A program made the translations under genes and the position numbers. From contig NZ_JANIKQ010000014.1 of assembly GCF_024580525.1 (NCBI RefSeq), positions 1 to 64,000 of the forward strand: a stretch of DNA of 64,000 bases, given 5' to 3'. How positions within the stretch are numbered: the first letter of the stretch is position 1; each line of letters opens with the position of its first letter. Below, in pieces: positions 16,842 to 26,088 of this stretch. The notes below the pieces were generated by a model. That model saw only the letters and a program-made list of their open reading frames with translations, was not told the DNA's origin and did no database searches. This stretch comes from Neisseria dentiae (GTDB taxonomy: Bacteria > Pseudomonadota > Gammaproteobacteria > Burkholderiales > Neisseriaceae).

Positions 16842-17924
16842 ATGCTTTTATGGTTAGCCCACTTCAGCGACTGGTTTTCCGCGCTGAACGTTTTCCAATA
16901 CACCACCTTCCGCGCCGTGATGGCCGCCCTGACCGCGCTGGCATTTTCGCTGCTGTTGGGGCCGTGGACGATACGCAAGCTCACCGAGCTGAAAGTCGGC
17001 CAGGCCGTGCGCCACGACGGGCCGCAAACCCACCTGATCAAAACCGGCACGCCCACCATGGGCGGCTCGCTGATTCTTACCGCCATCACCGTTTCCACCC
17101 TGCTGTGGGGCAATCTGGCCAACCCCTATATTTGGATTCTGCTGCTGGTGCTGCTCGCCACCGGCGCGCTGGGCTTCTACGACGACTGGCGCAAAGTGGT
17201 TTATAAAGACCCCAACGGCGTGTCGGCGCGCTTCAAAATGGTGTGGCAGTCGGGCGTGGCGCTGGCGGCGGGCTTGTTGCTGTTTTATGTGGCGCAGAAC
17301 TCGGCCAACAATATCCTGATCGTGCCGTTTTTCAAACAAGTGGCCCTGCCGCTGGGCGTGTTCGGCTTTGTGGTGCTGGCCTACCTCACCATCGTCGGCA
17401 CCTCCAACGCGGTCAACCTCACCGACGGCTTGGACGGCCTGGCCGCCTTCCCCGTGGTGCTGGTGGCGGGCGGTTTGGCGATTTTCGCCTACGCCAGCGG
17501 CCACGCGCAGTTCGCCCAATACCTGCAACTGCCCCATGTGGCCGGTGCCAACGAAGTGGTGATTTTCTGTACCGCCATGTGCGGCGCCTGCTTGGGCTTT
17601 TTGTGGTTCAACGCCTACCCCGCGCAAGTGTTTATGGGCGACGTGGGCGCGCTGGCCTTGGGCGCGGCCTTGGGCACGGTGGCGGTGATTGTGCGCCAAG
17701 AGCTGGTGCTGGTGATTATGGGCGGCCTGTTTGTGGTGGAGGCCATTTCCGTGATGTTGCAGGTGGGCTGGTATAAGAAAACCAAAAAACGCATCTTCCT
17801 GATGGCGCCCATCCACCACCACTACGAACAAAAAGGCTGGAAAGAAACCCAAGTGGTAGTGCGCTTTTGGATCATTACCATTGTGCTGGTGCTGGTGGGC
17901 TTAAGCTCGCTGAAAATCCGCTGA
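16842..17924 (+). CDS. mraY: Phospho-MurNAc-pentapeptide transferase
   Basis: 360 residues, about ten membrane helices. It transfers phospho-MurNAc-pentapeptide from UDP to undecaprenyl phosphate, making lipid I on the inner leaflet. Motifs: 'GTPTMGG' (residue ~69), 'FYDDWRK' (~112, with the catalytic Asp pair), '[13 protein letters not shown]' (~190) and '[11 protein letters not shown]' (~325). The start is supported by AAGGAAG eight to twelve bases upstream. Its product is used by MurG. Confidence 0.97.
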   Translation: MLLWLAHFSDWFSALNVFQYTTFRAVMAALTALAFSLLLGPWTIRKLTELKVGQAVRHDGPQTHLIKTGTPTMGGSLILTAITVSTLLWGNLANPYIWILLLVLLATGALGFYDDWRKVVYKDPNGVSARFKMVWQSGVALAAGLLLFYVAQNSANNILIVPFFKQVALPLGVFGFVVLAYLTIVGTSNAVNLTDGLDGLAAFPVVLVAGGLAIFAYASGHAQFAQYLQLPHVAGANEVVIFCTAMCGACLGFLWFNAYPAQVFMGDVGALALGAALGTVAVIVRQELVLVIMGGLFVVEAISVMLQVGWYKKTKKRIFLMAPIHHHYEQKGWKETQVVVRFWIITIVLVLVGLSSLKIR

Positions 17925-17954
17925 TGCCTGTCTGAAAAGCAAAGGCCGTCTGAA
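17925..17954 (+). repeat. Two uptake-sequence dialects side by side
   Basis: TGCCTGTCTGAA (17925-17936, overlapping the region right after the mraY stop) is followed six bases later by AGGCCGTCTGAA (17943-17954) in the same orientation. Confidence 0.85.
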
Positions 17955-17972
17955 AAGCACATACCTATTGCC

Positions 17973-18000
17973 GTCATACTCGGGCTTGACCCGAGTATCT
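17973..18000. repeat. 28-bp palindromic repeat, single copy
   Basis: A GTCATACTCGGG…CCCGAGTATCT unit with a 9-bp internal palindrome around CTTGA. The same unit occurs as inverted pairs at 18584-18690, 34869-34944, 45759-45835 and, diverged, at 51979-52049. Here only one arm is present, upstream of the haemoglobin gene. Confidence 0.85.
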
Positions 18001-18069
18001 CCACGCACTACCGATTAAAGTTTGCCGCAAAGTTTCAGACGGCGTCAGGAACCACATAAAACAGAAAAC

Positions 18070-18558
18070 ATGACGCAACAAACGATGTACGCCCTATTGG
18101 GCGGCGAAGCGGGCGTGGAGGCGCTAACCGGCCGCTTCTACGATTTGATGGAGCTGGAACCGCAATACGCCGAACTGCGCGCGCAACACGGCGAAACGCT
18201 CGATTACGCCCGCGAACGCCTGTTCCAATTCTTAAGCGGCTGGCTCGGCGGCCCGCCGCTGTATGAGCAGGCACACGGCCACCCGCGCCTGCGCCAGCGG
18301 CATTTCCCCTTCGCCGTTACCCTGCAGACGCGCAACCAATGGATAGCCTGTTTCGCCCAAGCGCTGCACGAATCGGCGGTTGCGCCTGATTTGGCCGAAC
18401 CGTTGCTGCTGCGCCTGTTTGCGCTGGCCGACTGGATGCGTAACCAACACGAACCGGAATACGCCCAGCCGCTGCCACCAATGGCGGCCGAACCGGAAGC
18501 GCGCTTGCCGGAATTGGCGGCGGTGTTGGAAGAATATGGGGTGGAAGGGTTTTTTTGA
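18070..18558 (+). CDS. Group II truncated haemoglobin
   Basis: 162 residues from ATG 18070. Key positions of trHbO proteins are visible: Tyr24 (B10) in 'RFYDLM', 'FLSGWLGGPPLY' (~54-65), the proximal His78 in 'RHFPF' and Trp91 (G8) in 'QWIACF'. It binds haem and probably reacts with O2, NO or peroxide in the cytoplasm. The C-terminal 25 residues are Pro/Ala/Glu-rich and extend beyond the globin fold. It interrupts the dcw cluster between mraY and murD and is bracketed by copies of the 28-bp repeat, so it is probably an acquired cassette. Confidence 0.88.
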   Translation: MTQQTMYALLGGEAGVEALTGRFYDLMELEPQYAELRAQHGETLDYARERLFQFLSGWLGGPPLYEQAHGHPRLRQRHFPFAVTLQTRNQWIACFAQALHESAVAPDLAEPLLLRLFALADWMRNQHEPEYAQPLPPMAAEPEARLPELAAVLEEYGVEGFF

Positions 18559-18583
18559 GACCGTTTGAAAAATATAAATTGCC

Positions 18584-18690
18584 GTCATACTCGGGCTTGA
18601 CCCGAGTATCTCTCGAAAATAACCGGAAAAGTTTTTCAGACAGGCATAGTGAAAATGTAACAAGATACTCGGGTCAAGCCCGAGTATGAC
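18584..18690. repeat. 107-bp element with 28-bp inverted ends
   Basis: The 28-base unit at 18584-18611 is exactly inverted at 18663-18690. The 51-base spacer contains a wadDUS-type sequence TTCAGACAGGCA (18635-18646). The element ends 28 bases before the first murD start codon. Confidence 0.85.
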
Positions 18691-18717
18691 GAAATATTTG
18701 AAAATGACAAAATATTG

Positions 18718-20067
18718 ATGAGCAACAACATGAACTGGCAAAACCAAAAAATCCTCGTCGCCGGCCTCGGCGGTACCGGCGTTTCCATGATTGCCTATCT
18801 GCGCCGCGCCGGCGCGCAGGTGGCGGCTTACGATGCCGATTTGAAACCCGAGCGCGAAGCGCAGCTTACGCAGCTTTTCAAAGGTTTGAACTGCCACACA
18901 GGCCGTCTGAAAGACGCGTTGGCGCAGGGTTTCGACGTGCTGGCGCTCAGCCCCGGCATCAGCGAGCGCGCGCCGGAAATCGTCGAATTCAAACAAAACG
19001 GCGGCAGGGTGTTGGGCGATATCGAAATCCTCGCCCATATCGTGAAAGCGCGCGGCGACAAAGTGATCGCCATCACCGGCAGCAACGGCAAAACCACCGT
19101 AACCAGCTTGGTGGGCTATCTGTGCGTGAAATGCGGGTTGGACACCGTGGTGGCCGGCAACATCGGCACGCCCGTGCTCGAAGCCGAATTGCAGCGCGAA
19201 GGCAAAAAAGCCGACGTGTGGGTGCTCGAACTTTCCAGCTTCCAGCTCGAAAACACCGAAAGCCTTACTCCCGATGCCGCCGTGGTGCTGAATATTTCCG
19301 AAGATCACCTCGACCGCTACGACGACCTGCTCGACTACGCCCACGCCAAAGACAAAATCTTCCGCGGCAGCGGCGTGCAGGTGCTCAACGCCGACGATGC
19401 GCTGTGCCGCGCCATGAAGCGCAACGGCCGCCAAGTGAAATGGTTTTCGCTGGAAAACGAAACCGATTATTGGGCGGATGTTCAGGCAGGCCGTCTGAAA
19501 GCGGGCGGCAGCGGTTTGCTCGACACCGCCGCCGTGCCGTTGCAAGGTTTGCACAACGCCGCCAACGTGTTGGCCGCACTTGCCTTGTGCGAAAGCATCG
19601 GCCTGCCGCGAACCGAGCTGCTGCAACACATTCAAACCTTCAAAGGGCTGCCGCACCGCGTGGAAAAAGTGGGCGAGAAAAACGGCATCACCTTTATCGA
19701 CGACAGCAAAGGCACCAATGTCGGCGCCACCGTAGCGGCCATTTCCGGCCTGCAAAGCCCGATTGTGCTGATTGCCGGCGGGCAGGGCAAAGGGCAGGAT
19801 TTCACCCCGCTGCGCGCCGCGCTGCAAAACAAAGCCCGCGCGGTGCTGCTAATCGGCGCCGACGCGCCGCAAATCCGCCGCGATTTGGACGGCTGCGGCG
19901 TGGAGATGATTGATTGCGAAACCTTGCCAGAAGCCGTTCAGACGGCCTACCGGCTCGCGCAAAGCGGCGATATCGTGCTGCTTTCCCCCGCCTGCGCCAG
20001 CTTCGATATGTTTAAAGGCTACGCGCATCGGGCGCAAGTGTTTGTCGAGGCGTTTAAGGCTTTGTAG
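18718..20067 (+). CDS. murD: UDP-MurNAc-L-alanine:D-glutamate ligase
   Basis: 449 residues from ATG 18718; ATG 18730 is an equally good start and gives the usual N-terminus '[16 protein letters not shown]'. No strong ribosome site is seen for either. MurD adds D-Glu to UDP-MurNAc-L-Ala with ATP. The P-loop '[14 protein letters not shown]' is near residue 117, '[13 protein letters not shown]' near 323 and '[14 protein letters not shown]' near 422. Transcription may come from beyond the repeat element at 18584-18690. Confidence 0.96.
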   Translation: MSNNMNWQNQKILVAGLGGTGVSMIAYLRRAGAQVAAYDADLKPEREAQLTQLFKGLNCHTGRLKDALAQGFDVLALSPGISERAPEIVEFKQNGGRVLGDIEILAHIVKARGDKVIAITGSNGKTTVTSLVGYLCVKCGLDTVVAGNIGTPVLEAELQREGKKADVWVLELSSFQLENTESLTPDAAVVLNISEDHLDRYDDLLDYAHAKDKIFRGSGVQVLNADDALCRAMKRNGRQVKWFSLENETDYWADVQAGRLKAGGSGLLDTAAVPLQGLHNAANVLAALALCESIGLPRTELLQHIQTFKGLPHRVEKVGEKNGITFIDDSKGTNVGATVAAISGLQSPIVLIAGGQGKGQDFTPLRAALQNKARAVLLIGADAPQIRRDLDGCGVEMIDCETLPEAVQTAYRLAQSGDIVLLSPACASFDMFKGYAHRAQVFVEAFKAL

Positions 20068-20202
20068 CGGCCGAAAGGGACGAACCGTTTAGGCCGTCTG
20101 AAAAGCGTTTGCGGTTCACCAGCCGAAACGGGTGTTAATGACGTTCGTATGTTTGTTAAACCGCCCGAACCCTAAAGCAACTCAAACCATTTTTTAAAGC
20201 AT

Positions 20203-21363
20203 ATGATTACAGAATCCAAAATCCTAGACCGCAAAATCCTGCGCAGCGGCCACAAAACCGACCAGTCGCTGCTGTGGATGGTGGTGCTGATGGTGTCGTT
20301 CAGCCTGCTGATGATTTATTCCGCCTCCATCGCCTACGCCGCCCACGACGGCGGCGACCAATGGTTTTACCTTTCCCGCCAGGCCATGTTTCTGACCACA
20401 GGCGCTTTGGCGGGGCTGGTGGCGTTTAAAATCCCGATGGCCAAGTGGAAGAAATACACGCCGTGGATTCTGTTTGCGAGCTTGGGGCTGCTGGTGGCGG
20501 TTTTGTTGGTGGGGCGCGAGATTAACGGCGCGAAACGCTGGATACATCTGGGGCCGGTTAACCTGCAACCCACCGAAGTGTTCAAACTGGCGATTATTTT
20601 ATATTTGTCGAGCTTTTTCACCCGCCGCGCCGAAATCCTGAAGCAGTTTAAAAAAGTGGGCTTTTCCGCCGTGCCGGTGGGCATAGGCTTGGGCCTGATT
20701 ATGCTGGAGCCGGACTTCGGCTCGTTTGTGGTGGTAACCGCCGTGGCGATGGGGCTGCTGTTTCTGGCGGGGCTGCCGTGGCGCTGGTTTCTGATGATGG
20801 TGGGCATCGGCCTGGCCAGCATGGTGGCGCTGATTGCCGTCGCACCCTACCGTATGGCGCGGGTGTCGGCATTCTTAAACCCGTGGGAAGACCCGCTGGG
20901 CAAGGGCTACCAGCTTACCCACTCGCTGATGGCGATTGCGCGCGGCGAATGGTTCGGCGTGGGGTTGGGCGCGAGTTTGGAAAAACGTTTCTACCTGCCC
21001 GAGGCGCATACCGACTTTATTTTGGCGGTAATCGGCGAAGAATTCGGCTTCGTGGGCATTTCGGTGCTGATTTTCTGCTATGCGTGGCTGGTGTGGCGGG
21101 CGTTTTCCATCGGCAAGCAGGCGCGCGATCTGGAGCTGTTTTTCGGCGCGTTTGTCGCCAAAGGCATCGGCATCTGGCTGGGCATTCAGAGTTTTTTCAA
21201 TATCGGCGTGAACATCGGCCTGCTGCCCACCAAGGGCCTGACCCTGCCGCTGATGTCCTACGGCGGTTCGGCGGTGATTATCATGCTGGTGTGCATAGCG
21301 CTGCTGCTGCGCGTGGATTATGAAAACCGTCTGAAAATGCGCGGTTACAAAGTGGAAGGATAA
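20203..21363 (+). CDS. ftsW: Septal peptidoglycan polymerase FtsW
   Basis: 386 residues, about ten membrane helices, SEDS family. FtsW polymerises lipid II at the septum in complex with FtsI. Conserved features include 'SFSLLMIYSASIAYA' (helix 1), 'NGAKRWIHLGPVNLQPTE' (~108, the loop after helix 4), 'EPDFGS' (~171), 'THSLMAIARGEWFGVGLG' (~243) and 'LPLMSYGGSAVIIML' (~351). A DUS lies in the 135-base gap after murD (20091-20102). Confidence 0.96.
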   Translation: MITESKILDRKILRSGHKTDQSLLWMVVLMVSFSLLMIYSASIAYAAHDGGDQWFYLSRQAMFLTTGALAGLVAFKIPMAKWKKYTPWILFASLGLLVAVLLVGREINGAKRWIHLGPVNLQPTEVFKLAIILYLSSFFTRRAEILKQFKKVGFSAVPVGIGLGLIMLEPDFGSFVVVTAVAMGLLFLAGLPWRWFLMMVGIGLASMVALIAVAPYRMARVSAFLNPWEDPLGKGYQLTHSLMAIARGEWFGVGLGASLEKRFYLPEAHTDFILAVIGEEFGFVGISVLIFCYAWLVWRAFSIGKQARDLELFFGAFVAKGIGIWLGIQSFFNIGVNIGLLPTKGLTLPLMSYGGSAVIIMLVCIALLLRVDYENRLKMRGYKVEG

Positions 21364-21444
21364 AACCGGCCGCCTGCGCTGCGGAAGGCCGTCTGAAAAA
21401 ACGTATCAACCGAAAAAATATAATAGAAAAGGATAATTCGAGTT

Positions 21445-22512
21445 ATGGGCAGTAAAACCTTTATGCTGATGGCCGGCGGCACCGGCGGCCATATTTTCCC
21501 CGCGCTGGCGGTAGCCGAAGCCCTGCGCGGGCGCGGGCACCATGTGATTTGGCTGGGCAGCGAAGATTCGATGGAAGAGCGCATCGTGCCGAAACACAAT
21601 ATCCGCCTCGAAACGCTGGCGATTAAAGGCGTTCGCGGCAACGGCTGGAAGCGCAAACTGGAATTGCCGTTCACCTTGTTCAAAACCGTGCAGGCGGCGA
21701 TGCGGATTATCAAAAAACACCGCGTCGATTGCGTTATCGGCTTCGGCGGTTTCGTTACCTTTCCCGGCGGCGTGGCCGCCAAACTGTCGGGCGTGCCGAT
21801 TGTGATTCACGAGCAAAACGCCGTGGCAGGCTTGGCCAATAAACAGCTTGCCCGCTGGGCGCGCCGCGTTTTGTATGCCTTTCCGCGCACTTTCGGCAAC
21901 CCCGACGGCTTGGTCGGCAACCCCGTGCGCGCCGACATTACCAACCTGCCGCCGCCGGCCGAGCGTTTTGCCGGACGCGAAGGCCGTCTGAAAGTGTTGG
22001 TGATGGGCGGCAGTTTGGGTGCCGACGTGCTCAACCAAACCGTGCCGCGCGCGCTGGCGCTGCTCACCGAAAGCGAGCGTCCGCAGATTTACCACCAGTC
22101 GGGCCGCGGCAAACTCGGCACGCTCAAAACCGATTACGAAGTGCTTAACGTGCAGGCCAAATGCGTGGAATTTATCGACGATATGGTCGCCGCCTACGAA
22201 CACGCCGACGTGGTTATCTGCCGCGCGGGCGCGCTCACGATTGCCGAGCTGACCGCCGCCGGTGTGGGCGCCCTGCTGGTGCCTTACCCCCATGCGGTGG
22301 ACGACCACCAAACCGCCAACGCCCGCTTTATGGTGCAGGCAGATGCCGGATTGCTGCTGCCGCAGTCGCAACTTACCGCCGAGAAGCTGTCGGAAGTGTT
22401 GTGGGCGCTCAACCGCGAACGCTGCCTCGAGTGGGCCGAAAACGCCCGCACGCTGGCCATGCCGCACAGCGCCGACGATGTGGCGGTTACCGCAATTGCC
22501 GCTACGATGTAA
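21445..22512 (+). CDS. murG: Lipid II synthase (GlcNAc transferase)
   Basis: 355 residues, GT28 family. It transfers GlcNAc from UDP-GlcNAc to lipid I on the cytoplasmic face. 'MAGGTGGHIFPALAVAEAL' at the N-terminus, 'IGFGGFVTFPGGVAAKL' (~95), 'HEQNAVAGLANK' (~118) and 'VICRAGALTIAEL' (~255) are the family signatures. AAGGAT upstream supports the ATG. A MITE follows it, separating it from murC. Confidence 0.97.
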   Translation: MGSKTFMLMAGGTGGHIFPALAVAEALRGRGHHVIWLGSEDSMEERIVPKHNIRLETLAIKGVRGNGWKRKLELPFTLFKTVQAAMRIIKKHRVDCVIGFGGFVTFPGGVAAKLSGVPIVIHEQNAVAGLANKQLARWARRVLYAFPRTFGNPDGLVGNPVRADITNLPPPAERFAGREGRLKVLVMGGSLGADVLNQTVPRALALLTESERPQIYHQSGRGKLGTLKTDYEVLNVQAKCVEFIDDMVAAYEHADVVICRAGALTIAELTAAGVGALLVPYPHAVDDHQTANARFMVQADAGLLLPQSQLTAEKLSEVLWALNRERCLEWAENARTLAMPHSADDVAVTAIAATM

Positions 22513-22545
22513 ACAGATTCGGAAGAAGATTTTTTCAGACGGCCT

Positions 22546-22688
22546 GAGACCTTTGCAAAACCCCCATCTGCGGCGCATTTCTGCGTTGTGCGCTGCTCGC
22601 TCGCTTGCCTAACTCCATGTTATGTCTGCGCTCGCTGCGCTGCTACGCCTTGAACTGCATCCACATCTGGGGGTTTTGCAAAGGTCTC
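22546..22688. mobile_element. 143-bp MITE, copy 2
   Basis: Same element as at 3247, with 21-base terminal inverted repeats and the 5-base direct repeat GGCCT (22541-22545 and 22689-22693). The left GGCCT is the end of a TTCAGACGGCCT uptake sequence, so it inserted at the edge of a DUS. It separates murG from murC within the dcw cluster. Confidence 0.88.
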
Positions 22689-22693
22689 GGCCT

Positions 22694-22889
22694 CTTGCTG
22701 CGGCAAGCGGGTTGGTTTGGAAGCGGCACAAAACCTGCCTGGCAACAACCGTCTGAACACCCTTTTACATTAAAACCATAGCGCATCTATCCGCAGCCCT
22801 TTAAAATAACGCCTTTTAGGTTTGCCGGCGGTTTGGGCGCAGCATTTTGGCCGTCTGAAACGGAACGGGCTTCAGGAAAACACAACAAC
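22694..22889 (+). other. murC upstream region
   Basis: About 200 bases between the MITE and murC. It contains a lone uptake core (GCCGTCTGAA, about 22851-22860), which overlaps the leader of murC. I could not fix a promoter, and I see no open frame. Confidence 0.4.
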
Positions 22890-24284
22890 ATGAAAAACAG
22901 AGTCAACAATATTCATTTTGTCGGTATCGGCGGTTCGGGCATGTGCGGGATTGCCGAAGTGCTGCACAACCTGGGGTTTAAAGTATCCGGTTCCGATCAG
23001 GCGCAAAGCGCGGTAACGCGCCACTTGAGCGGCTTGGGCATTCAGGTTTACCCCGGCCACACCGCCGCGCACGTTACCGATGCCGATGTGGTGGTAACCT
23101 CCACCGCCGTCAAACCCGACAACCCCGAAGTGCTGGCGGCTCAGGAGCGTAAAATCCCCGTGATTCCGCGCGCGCTGATGCTGGCCGAGCTGATGCGTTT
23201 CCGCGACGGCATCGCCATTGCCGGAACCCACGGCAAAACCACCACCACCAGCCTCACCGCTTCCATTCTGGCGGCGGCGGGCATGGATCCGACTTTCGTT
23301 ATCGGCGGCAAACTCACCGCCGCCGGCACCAACGCCCGCTTGGGCAAAGGCGAGTATCTGGTGGCCGAGGCCGACGAATCCGACGCTTCATTTCTGCACC
23401 TCACGCCCATTATGTCGGTGGTAACCAATATCGACACCGACCATATGGACACCTACGATCACAGCGTCGAAAAACTGCATCAGGCGTTCGTGTCGTTTAT
23501 CCACCGTATGCCGTTTTACGGCAAAGCGTTTTTATGCACCGACAGCGAACACGTACGCGCCATTGTGCCGCGCATCAGCAAGCCTTACGCCACTTACGGC
23601 TTGGACGAAAGCGCCGATATTTACGCCACCGAGCTTCAGGCCGAAGGCGACAAAATGCGTTTTACCGTTCATGTGAAGCAAGAAGGCATCAAGCCCTTTG
23701 AAGTGGTGCTGAATATGCCCGGCCGCCACAACGTGCTCAATGCGCTGGCCGCCATCGGCGTAGCGCTCGAAGTGGGCGCATCGGTGGAAGCCATCCAACA
23801 GGGCCTGCTGGGTTTTGCCGGCGTCGGCCGCCGTTTCCAGAAATACGGCGACATCACCCTGCCCGGCGGCGGCAAGGCCACGTTGATCGACGATTACGGC
23901 CACCACCCCGTAGAGATGGCCGCCACGCTGGCCGCCGCACGGGGCGCGTATCCCGACAAACGTTTGGTATTGGCCTTCCAGCCGCACCGCTACACCCGCA
24001 CCCGCGATTTGTTTGAAGACTTCGTGAGCGTGTTGAGCACCGTCGATTCGCTGGTGTTGACCGAAGTATATGCCGCCGGCGAAGAGCCGATTGTGGCTGC
24101 CGATGCCCGCGCGCTGGCGCGTGCCGTGCGCGTGTTGGGCAAGCTCGAACCGATTTACTGCGAAGATGTGAACGCCCTGCCCGACACCCTGCTGAACGTG
24201 TTGCAAGACGGCGACGTGGTGCTGACCATGGGCGCGGGCAGCATTAACAAAACCCCGCAGGCGCTAGCCGGAAACGCAAGCTGA
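22890..24284 (+). CDS. murC: UDP-N-acetylmuramate:L-alanine ligase
   Basis: 464 residues from ATG 22890, with AGGAAA 12 bases upstream. It adds the first amino acid to UDP-MurNAc. '[17 protein letters not shown]' is the N-terminal dinucleotide-like fold, '[12 protein letters not shown]' (~111) the P-loop, '[14 protein letters not shown]' (~332) and '[16 protein letters not shown]' (~362) are MurC-specific. It begins the last dcw block, murC-ddl-ftsQ-ftsA-ftsZ. Confidence 0.97.
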   Translation: MKNRVNNIHFVGIGGSGMCGIAEVLHNLGFKVSGSDQAQSAVTRHLSGLGIQVYPGHTAAHVTDADVVVTSTAVKPDNPEVLAAQERKIPVIPRALMLAELMRFRDGIAIAGTHGKTTTTSLTASILAAAGMDPTFVIGGKLTAAGTNARLGKGEYLVAEADESDASFLHLTPIMSVVTNIDTDHMDTYDHSVEKLHQAFVSFIHRMPFYGKAFLCTDSEHVRAIVPRISKPYATYGLDESADIYATELQAEGDKMRFTVHVKQEGIKPFEVVLNMPGRHNVLNALAAIGVALEVGASVEAIQQGLLGFAGVGRRFQKYGDITLPGGGKATLIDDYGHHPVEMAATLAAARGAYPDKRLVLAFQPHRYTRTRDLFEDFVSVLSTVDSLVLTEVYAAGEEPIVAADARALARAVRVLGKLEPIYCEDVNALPDTLLNVLQDGDVVLTMGAGSINKTPQALAGNAS

Positions 24285-24398
24285 AACGGCAGGGTAGGGC
24301 GGTTATGCCGCGCTTTGAAAAATAATAAAACACAGGGGTTGTTGATTGTTTTTGCAGATCAATAAACAGGCCGTCTGAAAAAGAAAGAAACCGTAAAT

Positions 24399-25310
24399 AT
24401 GCAAGATTTTGGCAAAGTTGCCGTATTGATGGGCGGATTTTCCAGCGAGCGCGAAGTGTCGCTCGACAGCGGAGCCGCCATTGTCGCCGCCCTGCAAAGC
24501 AAGGGCATAGACGCACACCCGTTCGACCCGAAAGAAACCCCTTTGCACGAGCTGAAAGCCCGGGGCTTTCAGACGGCCTTTAACATTCTGCACGGCACCT
24601 ACGGCGAAGACGGTACCGTGCAGGGCGCACTCGAACTTTTGGGCATCCCTTACACCGGCAGCGGCGTGATGGCCTCGGCCGTGGGCATGGACAAATACCG
24701 CTGCAAACTGATTTGGCAGGCGCTGGGGCTGCCTGTGCCCGAGTTTGCCGTATTGCGCGAAGACAGTGATTTCGATGCCGTCGAGCGCGAATTGGGTTTG
24801 CCGATGTTTGTAAAGCCCGCCGCGGAAGGCAGCAGCGTGGGCGTGGTAAAAGTGAAGGAAGCAGGCCGTCTGAAAGAAGTGTATAACAGCCTCAAACACC
24901 TGCACGGCGAAATCATCGCCGAACGCTTTATCGGCGGCGGCGAATATTCCTGCCCCGTGATTAACGGCGAAGGCTATCCCGCCATCCGCATCATTCCCGC
25001 CACCGAATTTTACGATTACGAAGCCAAATACACCCGCGACGACACCGTTTACCAGTGCCCTGCCGATTTAAGCGAAGCCGACGAAGCCCTGATGCGCTCG
25101 CTGTCGGTGCGCGCCGCGCAGGCAGTCGGCGCCGAAGGCGTGTCGCGCGTGGATTTCTTAAAAGACACCGACGGCAAGCTGTATCTGCTTGAAATCAATA
25201 CCTTGCCCGGCATGACCAGCCACAGCTTGGTGCCGAAGTCCGCCGCCCAAACCGGCTTGAGCTTCGCCGATTTATGTGTTGAAATTCTGAAAACCGCTCA
25301 TGTGGGATAA
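24399..25310 (+). CDS. ddl: D-alanine:D-alanine ligase
   Basis: 303 residues, ATP-grasp fold, DdlB type. It makes the D-Ala-D-Ala used by MurF. 'VAVLMGGFSSEREVSL'-like N-terminus, 'GEDGTVQGALELLGIPYTGS' (~68), 'EGSSVGVVKVKE' (~146) and 'EINTLPGMTSHSL' (~266) are family motifs. The 3' end overlaps ftsQ by 11 bases, so the two are probably translationally coupled. Confidence 0.96.
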   Translation: MQDFGKVAVLMGGFSSEREVSLDSGAAIVAALQSKGIDAHPFDPKETPLHELKARGFQTAFNILHGTYGEDGTVQGALELLGIPYTGSGVMASAVGMDKYRCKLIWQALGLPVPEFAVLREDSDFDAVERELGLPMFVKPAAEGSSVGVVKVKEAGRLKEVYNSLKHLHGEIIAERFIGGGEYSCPVINGEGYPAIRIIPATEFYDYEAKYTRDDTVYQCPADLSEADEALMRSLSVRAAQAVGAEGVSRVDFLKDTDGKLYLLEINTLPGMTSHSLVPKSAAQTGLSFADLCVEILKTAHVG

Positions 25311-26067
25311 TGCAGGCGCCTTGAAGCGCGTAACCCGTTGGCTGATGATCCTGGTAGTGCTGATACTGCTGGGAGCATTGGCCGTTTGGGTTTACAATTC
25401 GCCGTATTTTCCGGTGAAACAAGTCAAAATCGAAGGCGAAATTCAGCGCACCGGCGGCAAACAGCTGCAAGCCGTGGCGCAAAAATACATACGCGGCAAC
25501 ATCTTCCGCGCCGATTTGAACGGCGCTCAGGAAGCGTTCGCCAAACTGCCGTGGGTTGATAAAGTAACCGTGCGCCGCCGCCTGCCCGATACCGTCGAAA
25601 TCGACCTCGTCGAGCGCATCCCCGTGGCGCGCTGGAAAGAGTCCGGCCTGATCGACAGCAACGGCAACCTTTTCAACGCCGCCACCGACGAAAAATTCCC
25701 TGTTTTTTCAGGCGAACCCGGCACCGGCAAAATTATGGTGAAGCATTTCAACGAATTTAACGCCGTCTTAAAGCCCTTGGGTTTGGCCGTTGCCGAACTC
25801 GAATATTCCCCGCGCTCGGCTTGGACGGTAGGGCTGGATAACGGCATTTCCGTGCGCTTGGGGCGCGAAAACGAAACCAAACGCTTGCAACGCTTTGCCG
25901 AAATGTGGCCGGGCATTTTGCAGGCGCAGCAAGGCAATCTGGCCTATGTGGATATGCGCTACCGCGACGGATTCGCCGTACGCTACCACGACAAACAGCA
26001 AGAACCGCAGGCAGACACGCCGTCTGAAAACAGCGCATCCGGCGTCGAAGCACAAAACCGACAGTAA
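25300..26067 (+). CDS. ftsQ: Cell division protein FtsQ
   Basis: 255 residues: a short cytoplasmic tail, one membrane helix (about 14-33), a POTRA domain beginning 'YFPVKQVKIEGEIQRTGG' (~43) and the FtsQ/DivIB domain with 'LPWVDKVTVRRRLPDTVEIDLVE' in its early part. It recruits FtsB and FtsL to the divisome. The C-terminal 20 residues are polar and include DUS-encoded residues (CCGTCTGAAAAC). Confidence 0.94.
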   Translation: MWDNAGALKRVTRWLMILVVLILLGALAVWVYNSPYFPVKQVKIEGEIQRTGGKQLQAVAQKYIRGNIFRADLNGAQEAFAKLPWVDKVTVRRRLPDTVEIDLVERIPVARWKESGLIDSNGNLFNAATDEKFPVFSGEPGTGKIMVKHFNEFNAVLKPLGLAVAELEYSPRSAWTVGLDNGISVRLGRENETKRLQRFAEMWPGILQAQQGNLAYVDMRYRDGFAVRYHDKQQEPQADTPSENSASGVEAQNRQ

Positions 26068-26088
26068 TCAGCAAACGAATGGGACATC

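Noticed and set aside
17973..18690. CRISPR-like regularly spaced 28-bp repeats
   Set aside because: Copies occur as inverted pairs or singly, spread over the window, with no array of similar spacers and no cas genes.
22406..22578. Open frames beginning with an identical short Met-Arg-Arg-Arg-Trp peptide at several loci
   Set aside because: The shared start is produced by the MITE sequence; the frames then run antisense to real genes.
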